From the NCBI GenBank assembly GCA_023133655.1, contig JAGLWB010000419.1, forward strand, positions 1-32,525: a DNA stretch of 32,525 bases. Direction: 5' to 3'. The position numbers were made by a program, and so were the translations under genes. The notes under the pieces are model-generated. The model was given only the letters and a program-made list of their open reading frames with translations, did not search any database and had not been told where the DNA came from. Each line of letters starts with the position of its first letter. Positions within the stretch are counted from its first letter, which is position 1. The DNA comes from Bacteroidales bacterium. GTDB taxonomy: Bacteria > Bacteroidota > Bacteroidia > Bacteroidales > JAGONC01. Positions 19,407-28,519 of the stretch are shown piece by piece.

Positions 19407-20948
19407 ATGAAAATAAAAGAATTTCTAATAATCGGCTTAATCATTCTACTTTCGGGTTTTATTTTTGCACAGGAAAATAAGATAAACCCAAATGGACATA
19501 ATATTTTTTACCATGAAAACGGAACAATTTCAAGTGAAGGATTTATGGAAAAAGGAAAACCAAACGGATACTGGAAAACATACTATGAAAATGGAGTTTT
19601 GAAATCGGAAGGTAATAGAAAAAATTTTGAATTGGATAGTACCTGGGTTTTTTACGATGATGAAGAAAACGTTATACTTGAAATAAATTATCTTGATGGT
19701 AAAAAAAACGGAATTAGAAGAACTATTCAGGGAAGCGAAGTATTGGATGAAAATTTTGTTGATGATGTAAAAAATGGATTAACGGTATATTATTACCCGG
19801 AAGGAAATATTAGAAAAACAATTCCTTTCATCAATGGCCTGGAAAATGGATTTGCCAAAGAGTTTAACCATGAGGGCATTGTTATCAGCTTGATAGAATA
19901 TAAAAGGGGTTTTATTGTAAGCAGGGAGAAAATAAACAGAAAAGATCAAAATGGATTAAAACAAGGTAAATGGAAATATTTCTATGATAATGGCAATATC
20001 AGGTTGGAAGGAAATTTTAAAAATGACAAAAAAAATGGTTATTTTAAAGATTTTGATGAAAACGGAAACCTGATTATTGTAAGCAAATATATTGATGGTG
20101 TTATACAGGAGGATGTTGCTGAACTGGTCGAATTAGAAGTCAGAACGAATTATTACTCAAATGGAAAGGTAAAAACGGTAGCTAGTTATAAAAATAATAT
20201 TCCGGAAGGGATACGTAGAGAATATAATGAAGATGGGACAATTAAGACGGCTTATATTTTTAAAGAAGGAGTTATTATGGGAGAGGGTATAATGAACGAG
20301 AGAGGAGGAAAAGAAGGAGCCTGGAAAGAATATTATAACGATAAAATATTAAAAGCAGAAGGCAATTATGGAGACGGTAACCGAATAGGTGAATGGAAGT
20401 TTTATTATAGAAACGGAAAGATTGAACAAACAGGAAGTTATAATATGTTGGGAAAATATGATGGTGTCTGGTATTGGTATTTTCCCGATGAAGAGTTGCT
20501 TCGCGAGGAGAGCTATTTGAATGGTTTGTTAGATGGATATATAGTTGAGTATGACGAAGAAGGGAATATTATACTGGAAGGACAATATGTTGATGGATAT
20601 GAGGATGGAAAATGGTTGTTTATTTCAGGAGATATAACAACTGAGGGTTATTACATTGATGGCATGAGAAACGATAAATGGAAAATATATTACCCTGATG
20701 GATCGACAAGCTTTGAAGGTAAATTCATTGATGACAATCCAAATGGAAGGCATGTATATTATTGGGATAACCATAAAGTGAAACAAGAAGGCAGATACAT
20801 TATGGGAAGAAAAGAAGGAGATTGGGTTAAAAATAATTACGACGGAACCCCGTTTTTAGTTATTTCATATAAAAACGGTATTGAAAAAAAATATGATGGT
20901 ATTAAAATAAAACCAGAAATATTTGAAGAAAATCAAGAGGAAGAATAA
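19407..20948 (+). CDS. Secreted MORN/YwqK-type repeat protein
   Basis: Many repeats of the form 'YYENGxxKxEGxxxxGxxxGxWxxY'; N-terminal signal peptide MKIKEFLIIGLIILLSGFIFAQ if started at 19407, whereas the supplied start at 19347 overlaps nadA. Confidence 0.88.
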   Translation: MKIKEFLIIGLIILLSGFIFAQENKINPNGHNIFYHENGTISSEGFMEKGKPNGYWKTYYENGVLKSEGNRKNFELDSTWVFYDDEENVILEINYLDGKKNGIRRTIQGSEVLDENFVDDVKNGLTVYYYPEGNIRKTIPFINGLENGFAKEFNHEGIVISLIEYKRGFIVSREKINRKDQNGLKQGKWKYFYDNGNIRLEGNFKNDKKNGYFKDFDENGNLIIVSKYIDGVIQEDVAELVELEVRTNYYSNGKVKTVASYKNNIPEGIRREYNEDGTIKTAYIFKEGVIMGEGIMNERGGKEGAWKEYYNDKILKAEGNYGDGNRIGEWKFYYRNGKIEQTGSYNMLGKYDGVWYWYFPDEELLREESYLNGLLDGYIVEYDEEGNIILEGQYVDGYEDGKWLFISGDITTEGYYIDGMRNDKWKIYYPDGSTSFEGKFIDDNPNGRHVYYWDNHKVKQEGRYIMGRKEGDWVKNNYDGTPFLVISYKNGIEKKYDGIKIKPEIFEENQEEE

Positions 20949-20952
20949 TACA

Positions 20953-22566
20953 ATGAGACAAAACAAATACAACATCTATTTACCCGTATTATTTGCATTG
21001 GTATTAATTACCGGTATATATATGGGGGTTAAAATTATTAAAGCAGGACAGGGAACAAAAAACAGGATATTTACATTAAAACAATACCATGATAAACTGC
21101 ATGATGTGGTTCAGTTCATTGAACAAGATTATGTGGATTCAGTTTCTTCTGTTGAATTGAAAGAAATAGCCATTAAAGCCATGTTGAAAACCCTCGACCC
21201 CCATTCACACTACTTCAGCTCAGAAGAAATTAAAGCAGAGAATGAAAGGTTGGCAGGCAATTTTGAAGGTATAGGAATAGAATTTCGAGTTATTGATGAT
21301 ACCATTGTCGTAATGCATGTCATTCCCGGCGGGCCTTCAGAAAAAATTGGTTTAAGATCAGGCGACAGGATTGTGGGTATTGGAGATGAGCTTGTTGCCG
21401 GCGTTAACATATCAAACACAGATGTTGTAAAAAAGTTGAAGGGAGAGCGAAGAACAAAGGTTAAAGTTTCTGTTTTGCGATCGAAAGTGAAAAAAACAAT
21501 TGATTTTATTATTACACGTAACATCATACCATTGTACAGTGTTGATGTTTCCTATATGGTTGATGATAAAATAGGATATATTAAACTCAGTAAATTTTCT
21601 GCAACAACCCCTGATGAATTTGATGAAGCAATTATTATACTTAAGAGTAAGGGTATGGAAAAACTTATCGTTGATCTCAGAGGAAACGCAGGTGGTTATC
21701 TTAAATCGGCGATTGATCTGGCTGATGAATTTCTTAAGAACGATGAATTGATTGTTTATACAGAGGGTATTAACAGGCCTCGTCAATATGCTTATGCAAC
21801 TAAAAAGGGTAGGTTTGAAAATGAAGAAGTTGTTTTTTTGATTGATGAAGGATCTGCTTCAGCCAGTGAAATTGTTGCCGGGGCAATACAGGATAATGGC
21901 AGGGGGATGATTATTGGAAGAAGATCTTTCGGAAAAGGACTTGTACAGGAACAGCTTGATCTTTTTGATGGTTCAGCTATAAGATTAACCGTGGCAAGAT
22001 ATTACACTCCAACCGGAAGATGCATACAAAAGTCCTATGAAAACGGGGCCAAAGATTATCATGAAGAATATTACAGGCGTTTTGTAAATGGTGAAGTAGA
22101 ACACCCCGATAGCATTAAATTTGCAGATTCATTAAAATACATTACATCCGGAGGCAAGGTGGTTTATGGGGGAGGGGGTATTATGCCCGATGTTTATGTT
22201 CCGCTAAGGTCGGGAAATGAATATATATATTATAATAAATTGATAAATAATGGATTAGTATATCGCTTTGCTTTTCAATATACCGACCGACAAAGAAGCG
22301 ATCTTGAAGAAAAGTATGCAGTTGTTGATGATTACATAGAAGGTTTTTTAATTGACGAACAGTTGTTTTGGGACTTCATACGTTTTGCAGAAGATGATGG
22401 CGTTGAGCGTGATAAGCTTGGAATAAAAACCTCTGAAGAAAAAATCAAAACGCTTTTAAAAGCATTTATTGGCCGGAATATTCATAATGATAAAGCATTT
22501 TATCCTATTTACAATGAAAGCGACAGCATATTTTTAAAGGCATACCAGCTGCTTTCTTTGAGTTAG
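20953..22566 (+). CDS. S41 family C-terminal processing peptidase with PDZ domain
   Basis: 'LDPHSHYFSSEEI', PDZ 'VIPGGPSEKIGLRSGDRIVGIG', catalytic region 'EGSASASEIVAGAIQDNGRGMIIGRRSFGKGLVQ'; N-terminal TM. Confidence 0.95.
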   Translation: MRQNKYNIYLPVLFALVLITGIYMGVKIIKAGQGTKNRIFTLKQYHDKLHDVVQFIEQDYVDSVSSVELKEIAIKAMLKTLDPHSHYFSSEEIKAENERLAGNFEGIGIEFRVIDDTIVVMHVIPGGPSEKIGLRSGDRIVGIGDELVAGVNISNTDVVKKLKGERRTKVKVSVLRSKVKKTIDFIITRNIIPLYSVDVSYMVDDKIGYIKLSKFSATTPDEFDEAIIILKSKGMEKLIVDLRGNAGGYLKSAIDLADEFLKNDELIVYTEGINRPRQYAYATKKGRFENEEVVFLIDEGSASASEIVAGAIQDNGRGMIIGRRSFGKGLVQEQLDLFDGSAIRLTVARYYTPTGRCIQKSYENGAKDYHEEYYRRFVNGEVEHPDSIKFADSLKYITSGGKVVYGGGGIMPDVYVPLRSGNEYIYYNKLINNGLVYRFAFQYTDRQRSDLEEKYAVVDDYIEGFLIDEQLFWDFIRFAEDDGVERDKLGIKTSEEKIKTLLKAFIGRNIHNDKAFYPIYNESDSIFLKAYQLLSLS

Positions 22567-22641
22567 GGTGCGGAAAACAGAATTGTACTAACTTTGCCAA
22601 TTGAAAAAAGTATAATATTAATTTATTAAAAAACAGTAATT

Positions 22642-23217
22642 ATGGCATTTGAACTACCACCATTACCTTATGAAATGGACGCTTTAGAGCCGTGTATTTC
22701 AAGAAAAACGATAGAATTTCATTATGGCAAGCACCATCAGGCCTATGTAAATAATTTGAATAAGCTTATCCCTGGCACAGAATTTGAAAAAGCAACCCTT
22801 GAAGAGATTGTAAAAAAAGCAGAGGGAGGTATTTTTAACAATGGCGCTCAGGTATGGAATCATACTTTTTATTGGAATTGTTTAATCCCAAGGGGGGGTG
22901 GAGAGCCGAAAGGGGCATTACTTGATGCCATCATTGGATATTTTGGGTCTTTTGGTAAATTTAAAGATGAGTTTTCTTCAGCGGCAGCTACCCTGTTTGG
23001 TTCAGGATGGGTCTGGCTGGTTAAGAATGCTGAGGGTAAACTGGAGATTGTAAAGGAAAGTAATGCTGGTAACCCATTGCGTAATGGATTAACACCTCTT
23101 TTGACCTGTGATGTATGGGAACATGCTTACTACCTTGATAAGCAGAATAAGCGTCCTGATTATATTTCTGACTTCTGGAATTTGGTTGACTGGGATGCTG
23201 TTGCATCGAGGCTATAG
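22642..23217 (+). CDS. sodB: Superoxide dismutase (Fe/Mn family)
   Basis: 191 aa; '[15 protein letters not shown]', '[14 protein letters not shown]', '[32 protein letters not shown]'. Confidence 0.97.
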   Translation: MAFELPPLPYEMDALEPCISRKTIEFHYGKHHQAYVNNLNKLIPGTEFEKATLEEIVKKAEGGIFNNGAQVWNHTFYWNCLIPRGGGEPKGALLDAIIGYFGSFGKFKDEFSSAAATLFGSGWVWLVKNAEGKLEIVKESNAGNPLRNGLTPLLTCDVWEHAYYLDKQNKRPDYISDFWNLVDWDAVASRL

Positions 23218-23223
23218 AGCTTT

Positions 23224-25071
23224 TTACTCTACTGTAACGGACTTGGCCAGGTTTCTTGGTTGGTCAACATTACACCCACGTAAAATTGCCATATGATAGG
23301 ACAAGAGTTGAAGTGGTATGGTTGCCAATAAAGGAACGAGAAATTCTTCTGTTTCCGGAATTTCAATATAATAATCCGCGAGTTCTTTAACGGTCTCATC
23401 ACCTTTGGTAATGATGGCAATTATTTTACCCTTTCTGGCTTTTACTTCCATGATATTGGTGATCACTTTTTCGTAAGTACCTTTATTCGTCGCAATAACA
23501 ACTACCGGCATTTCCTCATCAATGAGAGCAATGGGCCCGTGTTTCATTTCTGCGGCCGGGTATCCTTCTGCGTGGATGTAAGAGATCTCTTTCAGCTTAA
23601 GAGCTCCTTCAAGGGCAACCGGAAAATTATATCCCCTGCCAAGGTAGAGGAAGTTGCGGGTATTTTTATAGTTTTCGGCAATTTTCCAGATATCGTCGTT
23701 TGATTTTAATACATGTTTTATTTTTTTTGGAATCTGGTTTAGTTCATGTATGTATTGAAAATATTTTGATCGGGTTATGGTTCCTTTTTTACGGCCAATT
23801 AGCAAAGCCATCATAGTGAGAATAGTAACCTGGGCCGTGAAAGCCTTGGTAGAAGCTACACCAATTTCCGGCCCTGCATGGGTATAGGACCCTGCATGTG
23901 AAGCACGGGATATTGATGAGCCGACTACGTTACATATACCGATTATTGTTGCTCCTTTTGATTTGGCAAGCTTAATTGCCGCCAGGCTGTCAGCAGTTTC
24001 TCCGGATTGTGAAATAACAATAACTATGTCGTTTTCAGAAATAACGGGGTTTCTGTAGCGAAACTCGGAAGCATATTCAACCTCAACCGGAATTCGGGCA
24101 AGATCCTCGAACAGATACTCTCCCACTAGCCCTGCATGCCAGGATGTTCCGCATGCAATAATCAGAATACGATCAGCATTGGTCATTTTTTGAAGGTAAT
24201 CACTTATTCCACCGAGAGAAATACTCCCCTTGCGTGGGTCAAGGCGTCCACGCATACAGTTACTGACCGAATGTGGTTGCTCAAAAATCTCTTTAAGCAT
24301 GAAATGATCATAACCCCCTTTTTCCAGGGCGCTAAGGCTCATTTCGAGTTTCTCGAAGTAAGGGGTTTTATCTTTATTTCTGATTGTTTTTATTCTGAGG
24401 TCCTGATTTCTTTTGATGATGGCAATTTCTTCATCATTCAGATAAACCACATCCTTGGTGTATTCAACTATTGGTGTAGGGTCGGAGGCAATAAAATATT
24501 CTCCCATTTTTTTGCCGATAACGAGAGGGCTACTTTTACGGGCCGCAATTAACGTATCCGGATTGGATCTGGAAAAAACCAAAATTGCATAAGCTCCGAT
24601 AACCTGATTTAGGGCAGAGCGGACAGCTTCAAAAAGGTCTAAATTTTCATTTAGCTGTATATCTTCAATTAGTTGAATCAAGACCTCGGTGTCGGTATCG
24701 CTTTTGAATGAATAACCCCGCCCTATCAATTCCTTTTTTAACGGAATGTAATTTTCTATTATTCCGTTGTGAATAATGACCAGGTCGCCCGATTGGGAAG
24801 AGTGCGGATGTGCGTTAATATCATTTGGCTCACCATGGGTAGCCCACCGGGTATGAGCAATGCCGATCGTTCCCGCTGTTTTTTTACCGGTAATTTTAGC
24901 ATCCAGTTGTGATACTTTTCCCTGGGATTTATAAAGAAATAATTCGTTTTCTTCTTCATTCATGATAGCCACCCCTGCACTGTCATATCCTCGGTATTCC
25001 AGCCTGTACAGGCCATTGATCAGAACCGGATAAGCTTGTTTGTTACCAACATAACCAATAATTCCACACAT
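23224..25071 (-). CDS. glmS: Glutamine--fructose-6-phosphate aminotransferase (isomerizing)
   Basis: 615 aa; N-terminal MCGIIGYVG; 'GIAHTRWATHGEPNDINAHPH'; SIS motifs 'CGTSWHAGLVG', 'SQSGETADSLAA'; C-terminal 'LAKSVTVE'. Confidence 0.98.
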   Translation of the reverse strand: MCGIIGYVGNKQAYPVLINGLYRLEYRGYDSAGVAIMNEEENELFLYKSQGKVSQLDAKITGKKTAGTIGIAHTRWATHGEPNDINAHPHSSQSGDLVIIHNGIIENYIPLKKELIGRGYSFKSDTDTEVLIQLIEDIQLNENLDLFEAVRSALNQVIGAYAILVFSRSNPDTLIAARKSSPLVIGKKMGEYFIASDPTPIVEYTKDVVYLNDEEIAIIKRNQDLRIKTIRNKDKTPYFEKLEMSLSALEKGGYDHFMLKEIFEQPHSVSNCMRGRLDPRKGSISLGGISDYLQKMTNADRILIIACGTSWHAGLVGEYLFEDLARIPVEVEYASEFRYRNPVISENDIVIVISQSGETADSLAAIKLAKSKGATIIGICNVVGSSISRASHAGSYTHAGPEIGVASTKAFTAQVTILTMMALLIGRKKGTITRSKYFQYIHELNQIPKKIKHVLKSNDDIWKIAENYKNTRNFLYLGRGYNFPVALEGALKLKEISYIHAEGYPAAEMKHGPIALIDEEMPVVVIATNKGTYEKVITNIMEVKARKGKIIAIITKGDETVKELADYYIEIPETEEFLVPLLATIPLQLLSYHMAILRGCNVDQPRNLAKSVTVE

Positions 25072-25075
25072 AAGG

Positions 25076-26422
25076 CTATAAATTAAGTCGTGTATAAATT
25101 AGCTCAAGGGTTATTTGCTTAGAGGGAGTTTCAAAACCATTTAAAACTACCCTGTTGGCTTTTAATGATGCTCCCGGAACCAAAAGGTAAATTCCATTGT
25201 TTGGCTGATCACCATTAAGGACTTTTTGTAAATATTGAGTAATTCGAAAGCGATATCGTTCGTCGGTATAAATACCATCAAAATAATAATCACCTTGAAA
25301 TTGATCTGCAAGGAAATCAACACTCCCATCGTCGTTTATTTTTAGCAATGAAAGAGATTCCGGGGGTAACAAAATGTTTTGCGGGTCGTTATTATGAAAA
25401 ATCAACTGAGCCTCGTTAATAGCAATTTTTTCATCTTTTACCCATTCCATTATGTGCGGGAAGGTGACTTTTGTTTTAATACCTGCCATGGCCTGGCAAT
25501 AGACCAATTGCTGGCCCAAAGCCGTATCACCGTTAATTTGCGCTTTGAATTCAGGAGCTCCATCGGCGTATTCATAATGATTATAATTCCCAAACCGGGC
25601 GTTTGCAATGTTGTTGATTGATAAATAATATACCAACGAATCTTCATCATCATTATGAAAATGCAATTCCATATGGGAAATGGAAGAGAAGAAAGAGAGA
25701 TAAAGAATGGATCCATCTCCGGGCATAGTAACCGGGTCGGTTGAGATATAAATACCATTAATAAATTCTTTAAATACAACGTTATCTTCAAGGGAGGCCT
25801 GAGGTGCTGATAGGATTTTATCACCCAGAATGGTGTTCATCGGAATTTTCAGATGAGGTGCAAGGGGAACAGAATCGATATAAACACTATCGTTTGGCCT
25901 GGGCGCCGTTGTATAGTTTGCAAGCTCGGTTTGATCAATCTCCAGGTTATTGATGGAATAATAAGCCGAATCAAAGTTTATTTCTTCAACAACCTCAAAT
26001 ATTTTAAAAGTCAATTCAGTTAATGTATCTCCGTAGTATCCTGAATAGTCAATGGCCAGGACCATTGAGTCACACTGGGGGTTGGTTCCAAAATCAGGAG
26101 TAAGCGTTGTAAGGCTGAGCTGTGAGTAAATATTGGCTGTTGTTATTCCAAAAACCGGATCGAAAATTGACCCCAGTAACACAGTAGAAAGTTCATCCGT
26201 TCGAGCCGAATCCTCAAAGACTGAAAAAGCTACAATTGAGATTGTATCACTGAATTCAACGCCCAGAGGGTTATTGTCAACAAGATCCAGCCCAAGAGCT
26301 TCGGGCTTTTTATTACAAGAGGATAAAATCAACACCATGGTAATGGTGAAGAAAATGAGGTAAATGAATTTATGACTAAAATTTTTCAAGTTCTTTTTTT
26401 TTGCTGATAACGAAGAGCGCAT
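25076..26422 (-). CDS. DUF4270-type secreted lipoprotein
   Basis: 448 aa; lipobox-like 'VLILSSCNKK'; 'LGLDLVDNNPLGVEFSDTISI'; context between glmS and a GT5 N-domain protein, a typical Bacteroidetes arrangement. Confidence 0.8.
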   Translation of the reverse strand: MRSSLSAKKKNLKNFSHKFIYLIFFTITMVLILSSCNKKPEALGLDLVDNNPLGVEFSDTISIVAFSVFEDSARTDELSTVLLGSIFDPVFGITTANIYSQLSLTTLTPDFGTNPQCDSMVLAIDYSGYYGDTLTELTFKIFEVVEEINFDSAYYSINNLEIDQTELANYTTAPRPNDSVYIDSVPLAPHLKIPMNTILGDKILSAPQASLEDNVVFKEFINGIYISTDPVTMPGDGSILYLSFFSSISHMELHFHNDDEDSLVYYLSINNIANARFGNYNHYEYADGAPEFKAQINGDTALGQQLVYCQAMAGIKTKVTFPHIMEWVKDEKIAINEAQLIFHNNDPQNILLPPESLSLLKINDDGSVDFLADQFQGDYYFDGIYTDERYRFRITQYLQKVLNGDQPNNGIYLLVPGASLKANRVVLNGFETPSKQITLELIYTRLNL

Positions 26423-26442
26423 TGATTTATTATCAGAAAAAA

Positions 26443-27252
26443 TTATTCAGCAAGAATTTTATCATAAAAATCAGAATATGTTTGTATATATGTCTCTTCG
26501 GGTTGGTATTCTAATAATGGTTTTCCCGTTGACCGAGCATATTTTTCCAATTCCGCATTAATATTTTCGCTACCCATAATAAGTGCATCTGAATTGTCGA
26601 TGGCAGCCTTGATCAGGCTTCCATATTCCGGCTTTTTATAGTGGGTAAGGTCAGCATCGGTAATACCGTCCAGCTTAAATTTTTTATAAAAATCCTTATT
26701 TAATGTTTCTTCAAAATCATCGTCATAAAGAGATAAAAACACTTTTGTATCACAAAAAAGAGGATTGTCTTTAAAAGCTTTTTTAACATATAACGGAATA
26801 AGGCTTGTTACCCATCCATGGCAATGTACAACGTCTGGTGACCACCCTAGTTTTTTAATCGTTTCCAAAACACCACGTGAGAAAAAGATAGCCCGTTCGT
26901 CATTGTCTTCAAAAAATTTATCATTTTTATCACGGAAAATGAATTTTCGCTGGAAGTAATCTTCATTATCGATAAAATATATTTGCATTCTGGCCGACTG
27001 GATAGAAGCCACCTTGATAATCAGGGGGTAATCGTTATCGTCGATAATCAGATTCATTCCCGAGAGCCGGATCACCTCGTGAAGTTGGTTCCTTCTTTCG
27101 TTGATATTGCCATACCTTGGCATGAACGTCCTGATCTCTTTACCTTTTTCCTGGATTCCTTGTGGAAGGTAACGCCCAATGGTGCTCATGGGGCTTTCTG
27201 TTAGATAAGGGGTGATTTCCTGATTGACGAATAATACTTTTGTTTTTTCCAT
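26443..27252 (-). CDS. Glycogen/starch synthase-like protein, N-terminal GT5 domain only
   Basis: 269 aa; 'KVLFVNQEITPYLTESPMSTIGRYLPQGIQEKGKEIRTFMPRYG', 'PDVVHCHGWVTSLIPLYVKK'; no C-terminal GT1/GT4-type nucleotide-binding half. Confidence 0.85.
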   Translation of the reverse strand: MEKTKVLFVNQEITPYLTESPMSTIGRYLPQGIQEKGKEIRTFMPRYGNINERRNQLHEVIRLSGMNLIIDDNDYPLIIKVASIQSARMQIYFIDNEDYFQRKFIFRDKNDKFFEDNDERAIFFSRGVLETIKKLGWSPDVVHCHGWVTSLIPLYVKKAFKDNPLFCDTKVFLSLYDDDFEETLNKDFYKKFKLDGITDADLTHYKKPEYGSLIKAAIDNSDALIMGSENINAELEKYARSTGKPLLEYQPEETYIQTYSDFYDKILAE

Positions 27253-27519
27253 AGTTTATGGGGAGTTGGGGCATAAAAAAGTACAAAAGTAGTAATAATT
27301 TAGGTAAGATTCAATGTGTTTAGTAATAATAGGAATTATATGTTTTTGAAACTGAAATATTTGGACTAAATTATAAAACAAATTGCAAGGCGGGGAGCGT
27401 AGCGAAGAGAGCCCGGCTTGTCGGGGCTTTATGTAGTAGAAAGATAAAGATAATTAACCTTCTGGTTGTGGCCTGCAGCTGTTTTTACCTATAATTCTAA
27501 TGGAATTATTTTCTTTTTT

Positions 27520-27549
27520 TTTGAGAATATGAAATTTAATTTAAATTTG
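27520..27549 (+). promoter_or_regulatory. Predicted Bacteroidetes-type promoter for the proline dehydrogenase gene
   Basis: TTTG (27520-27523), 18-nt spacer, TAAATTTG (27542-27549), matching -33 TTTG / -7 TAnnTTTG; ATG at 27607. Confidence 0.45.
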
Positions 27550-27606
27550 CCTGTTATTTTGTTAACAATGCCAGGCTGAAACAGCTTGCAATAAACCAAT
27601 TAAAAG

Positions 27607-28518
27607 ATGATCAATAAAGCAATAGCCGCGATGCTTCCCTTTTTCCCCCAAAAATTTGTGTGGGTGTTTTCAAAAAAATACATTGCCGGAGAATCTCTTG
27701 ATGACGCTATCCGCGTGTCGAAAGATCTTAATGCCCGGGGAATGAAAGTCACACTTGATGTTCTTGGTGAATTTATCACCAACCTCAACCAGGCAGAAGA
27801 AAACGAAAAGGAATATTTAGACCTTATCGATGTTGCAGAGAAAGAACAAATTGATGGTAATTATTCAGTCAAGCCAACCATGTTTGGCCTGCTACTCGAC
27901 AAAGATGTTTGCTACCGCAATATCCGGGAAATCGTTGCAAAAGCTGCATTCTATAATAATTTTGTTCGTGTTGATATGGAAGATTCGCAATGTATAGATT
28001 TGGAAATAGAACTGTTCCGAAAACTAAAACAGGAGTTTCCCAAAAATGTTGGCCTGGTTTTTCAGTCGTATATGAAGCGCACCCTCAACGACATAAAGGG
28101 GTTGATGGATGTTCATTCTGAAGAGACCCCGCTAAATTATAGGCTATGTAAGGGAATATATGTTGAACACCCCGACATCGCGTTTAAAAAGTATCATGAA
28201 ATAAACCAACATTTTTTGGAGGAACTGGAATTTATGTTTCAGCACAAAATGTATCCCGGAATTGCCACACACGATAAGCCATTGATTAACGGGGCGTATC
28301 AACTTATTGAGAAGTACAATATACCGAAAGAGAAGTACGAGTTCCAGATGTTATACGGTGTCACCCCCGAATTAAGAAAATCAATTATCGAAAAGGGGCA
28401 CACCATGCGGGTATATGTTCCTTTTGGCAAACAGTGGTTTGGGTATTCAACCCGCAGGCTGAAAGAAAACCCTAAAATGGCAAACCATATTATAAAGGCG
28501 ATTTTTGTGAAAGGATGA
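27607..28518 (+). CDS. Proline dehydrogenase (monofunctional)
   Basis: 303 aa; 'VTLDVLGEF', 'SVKPTMFGL', 'VRVDMEDSQCIDLEIELFRKL', 'YRLCKGIYVEHPDIAFK', 'GIATHDKPLI', 'EFQMLYGV', 'MRVYVPFGKQWFGYSTRRLKENP'. Confidence 0.93.
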   Translation: MINKAIAAMLPFFPQKFVWVFSKKYIAGESLDDAIRVSKDLNARGMKVTLDVLGEFITNLNQAEENEKEYLDLIDVAEKEQIDGNYSVKPTMFGLLLDKDVCYRNIREIVAKAAFYNNFVRVDMEDSQCIDLEIELFRKLKQEFPKNVGLVFQSYMKRTLNDIKGLMDVHSEETPLNYRLCKGIYVEHPDIAFKKYHEINQHFLEELEFMFQHKMYPGIATHDKPLINGAYQLIEKYNIPKEKYEFQMLYGVTPELRKSIIEKGHTMRVYVPFGKQWFGYSTRRLKENPKMANHIIKAIFVKG

Positions 28519-28519
28519 T

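Noticed and set aside
19407-20948. YwqK-type repeats as a toxin-antitoxin antitoxin
   Set aside because: The name comes from database labels for this repeat; no toxin gene is adjacent, and the protein has a signal peptide.
23218-23223. Missing terminator between convergent sodB and glmS
   Set aside because: Only a 6-bp gap; overlapping 3' ends are common in compact genomes and no unusual structure was seen.
26871-26886. Another CCACGTGA core inside the GT5 N-domain gene
   Set aside because: Flanks do not match the parS 16-mer; coding-sequence coincidence.
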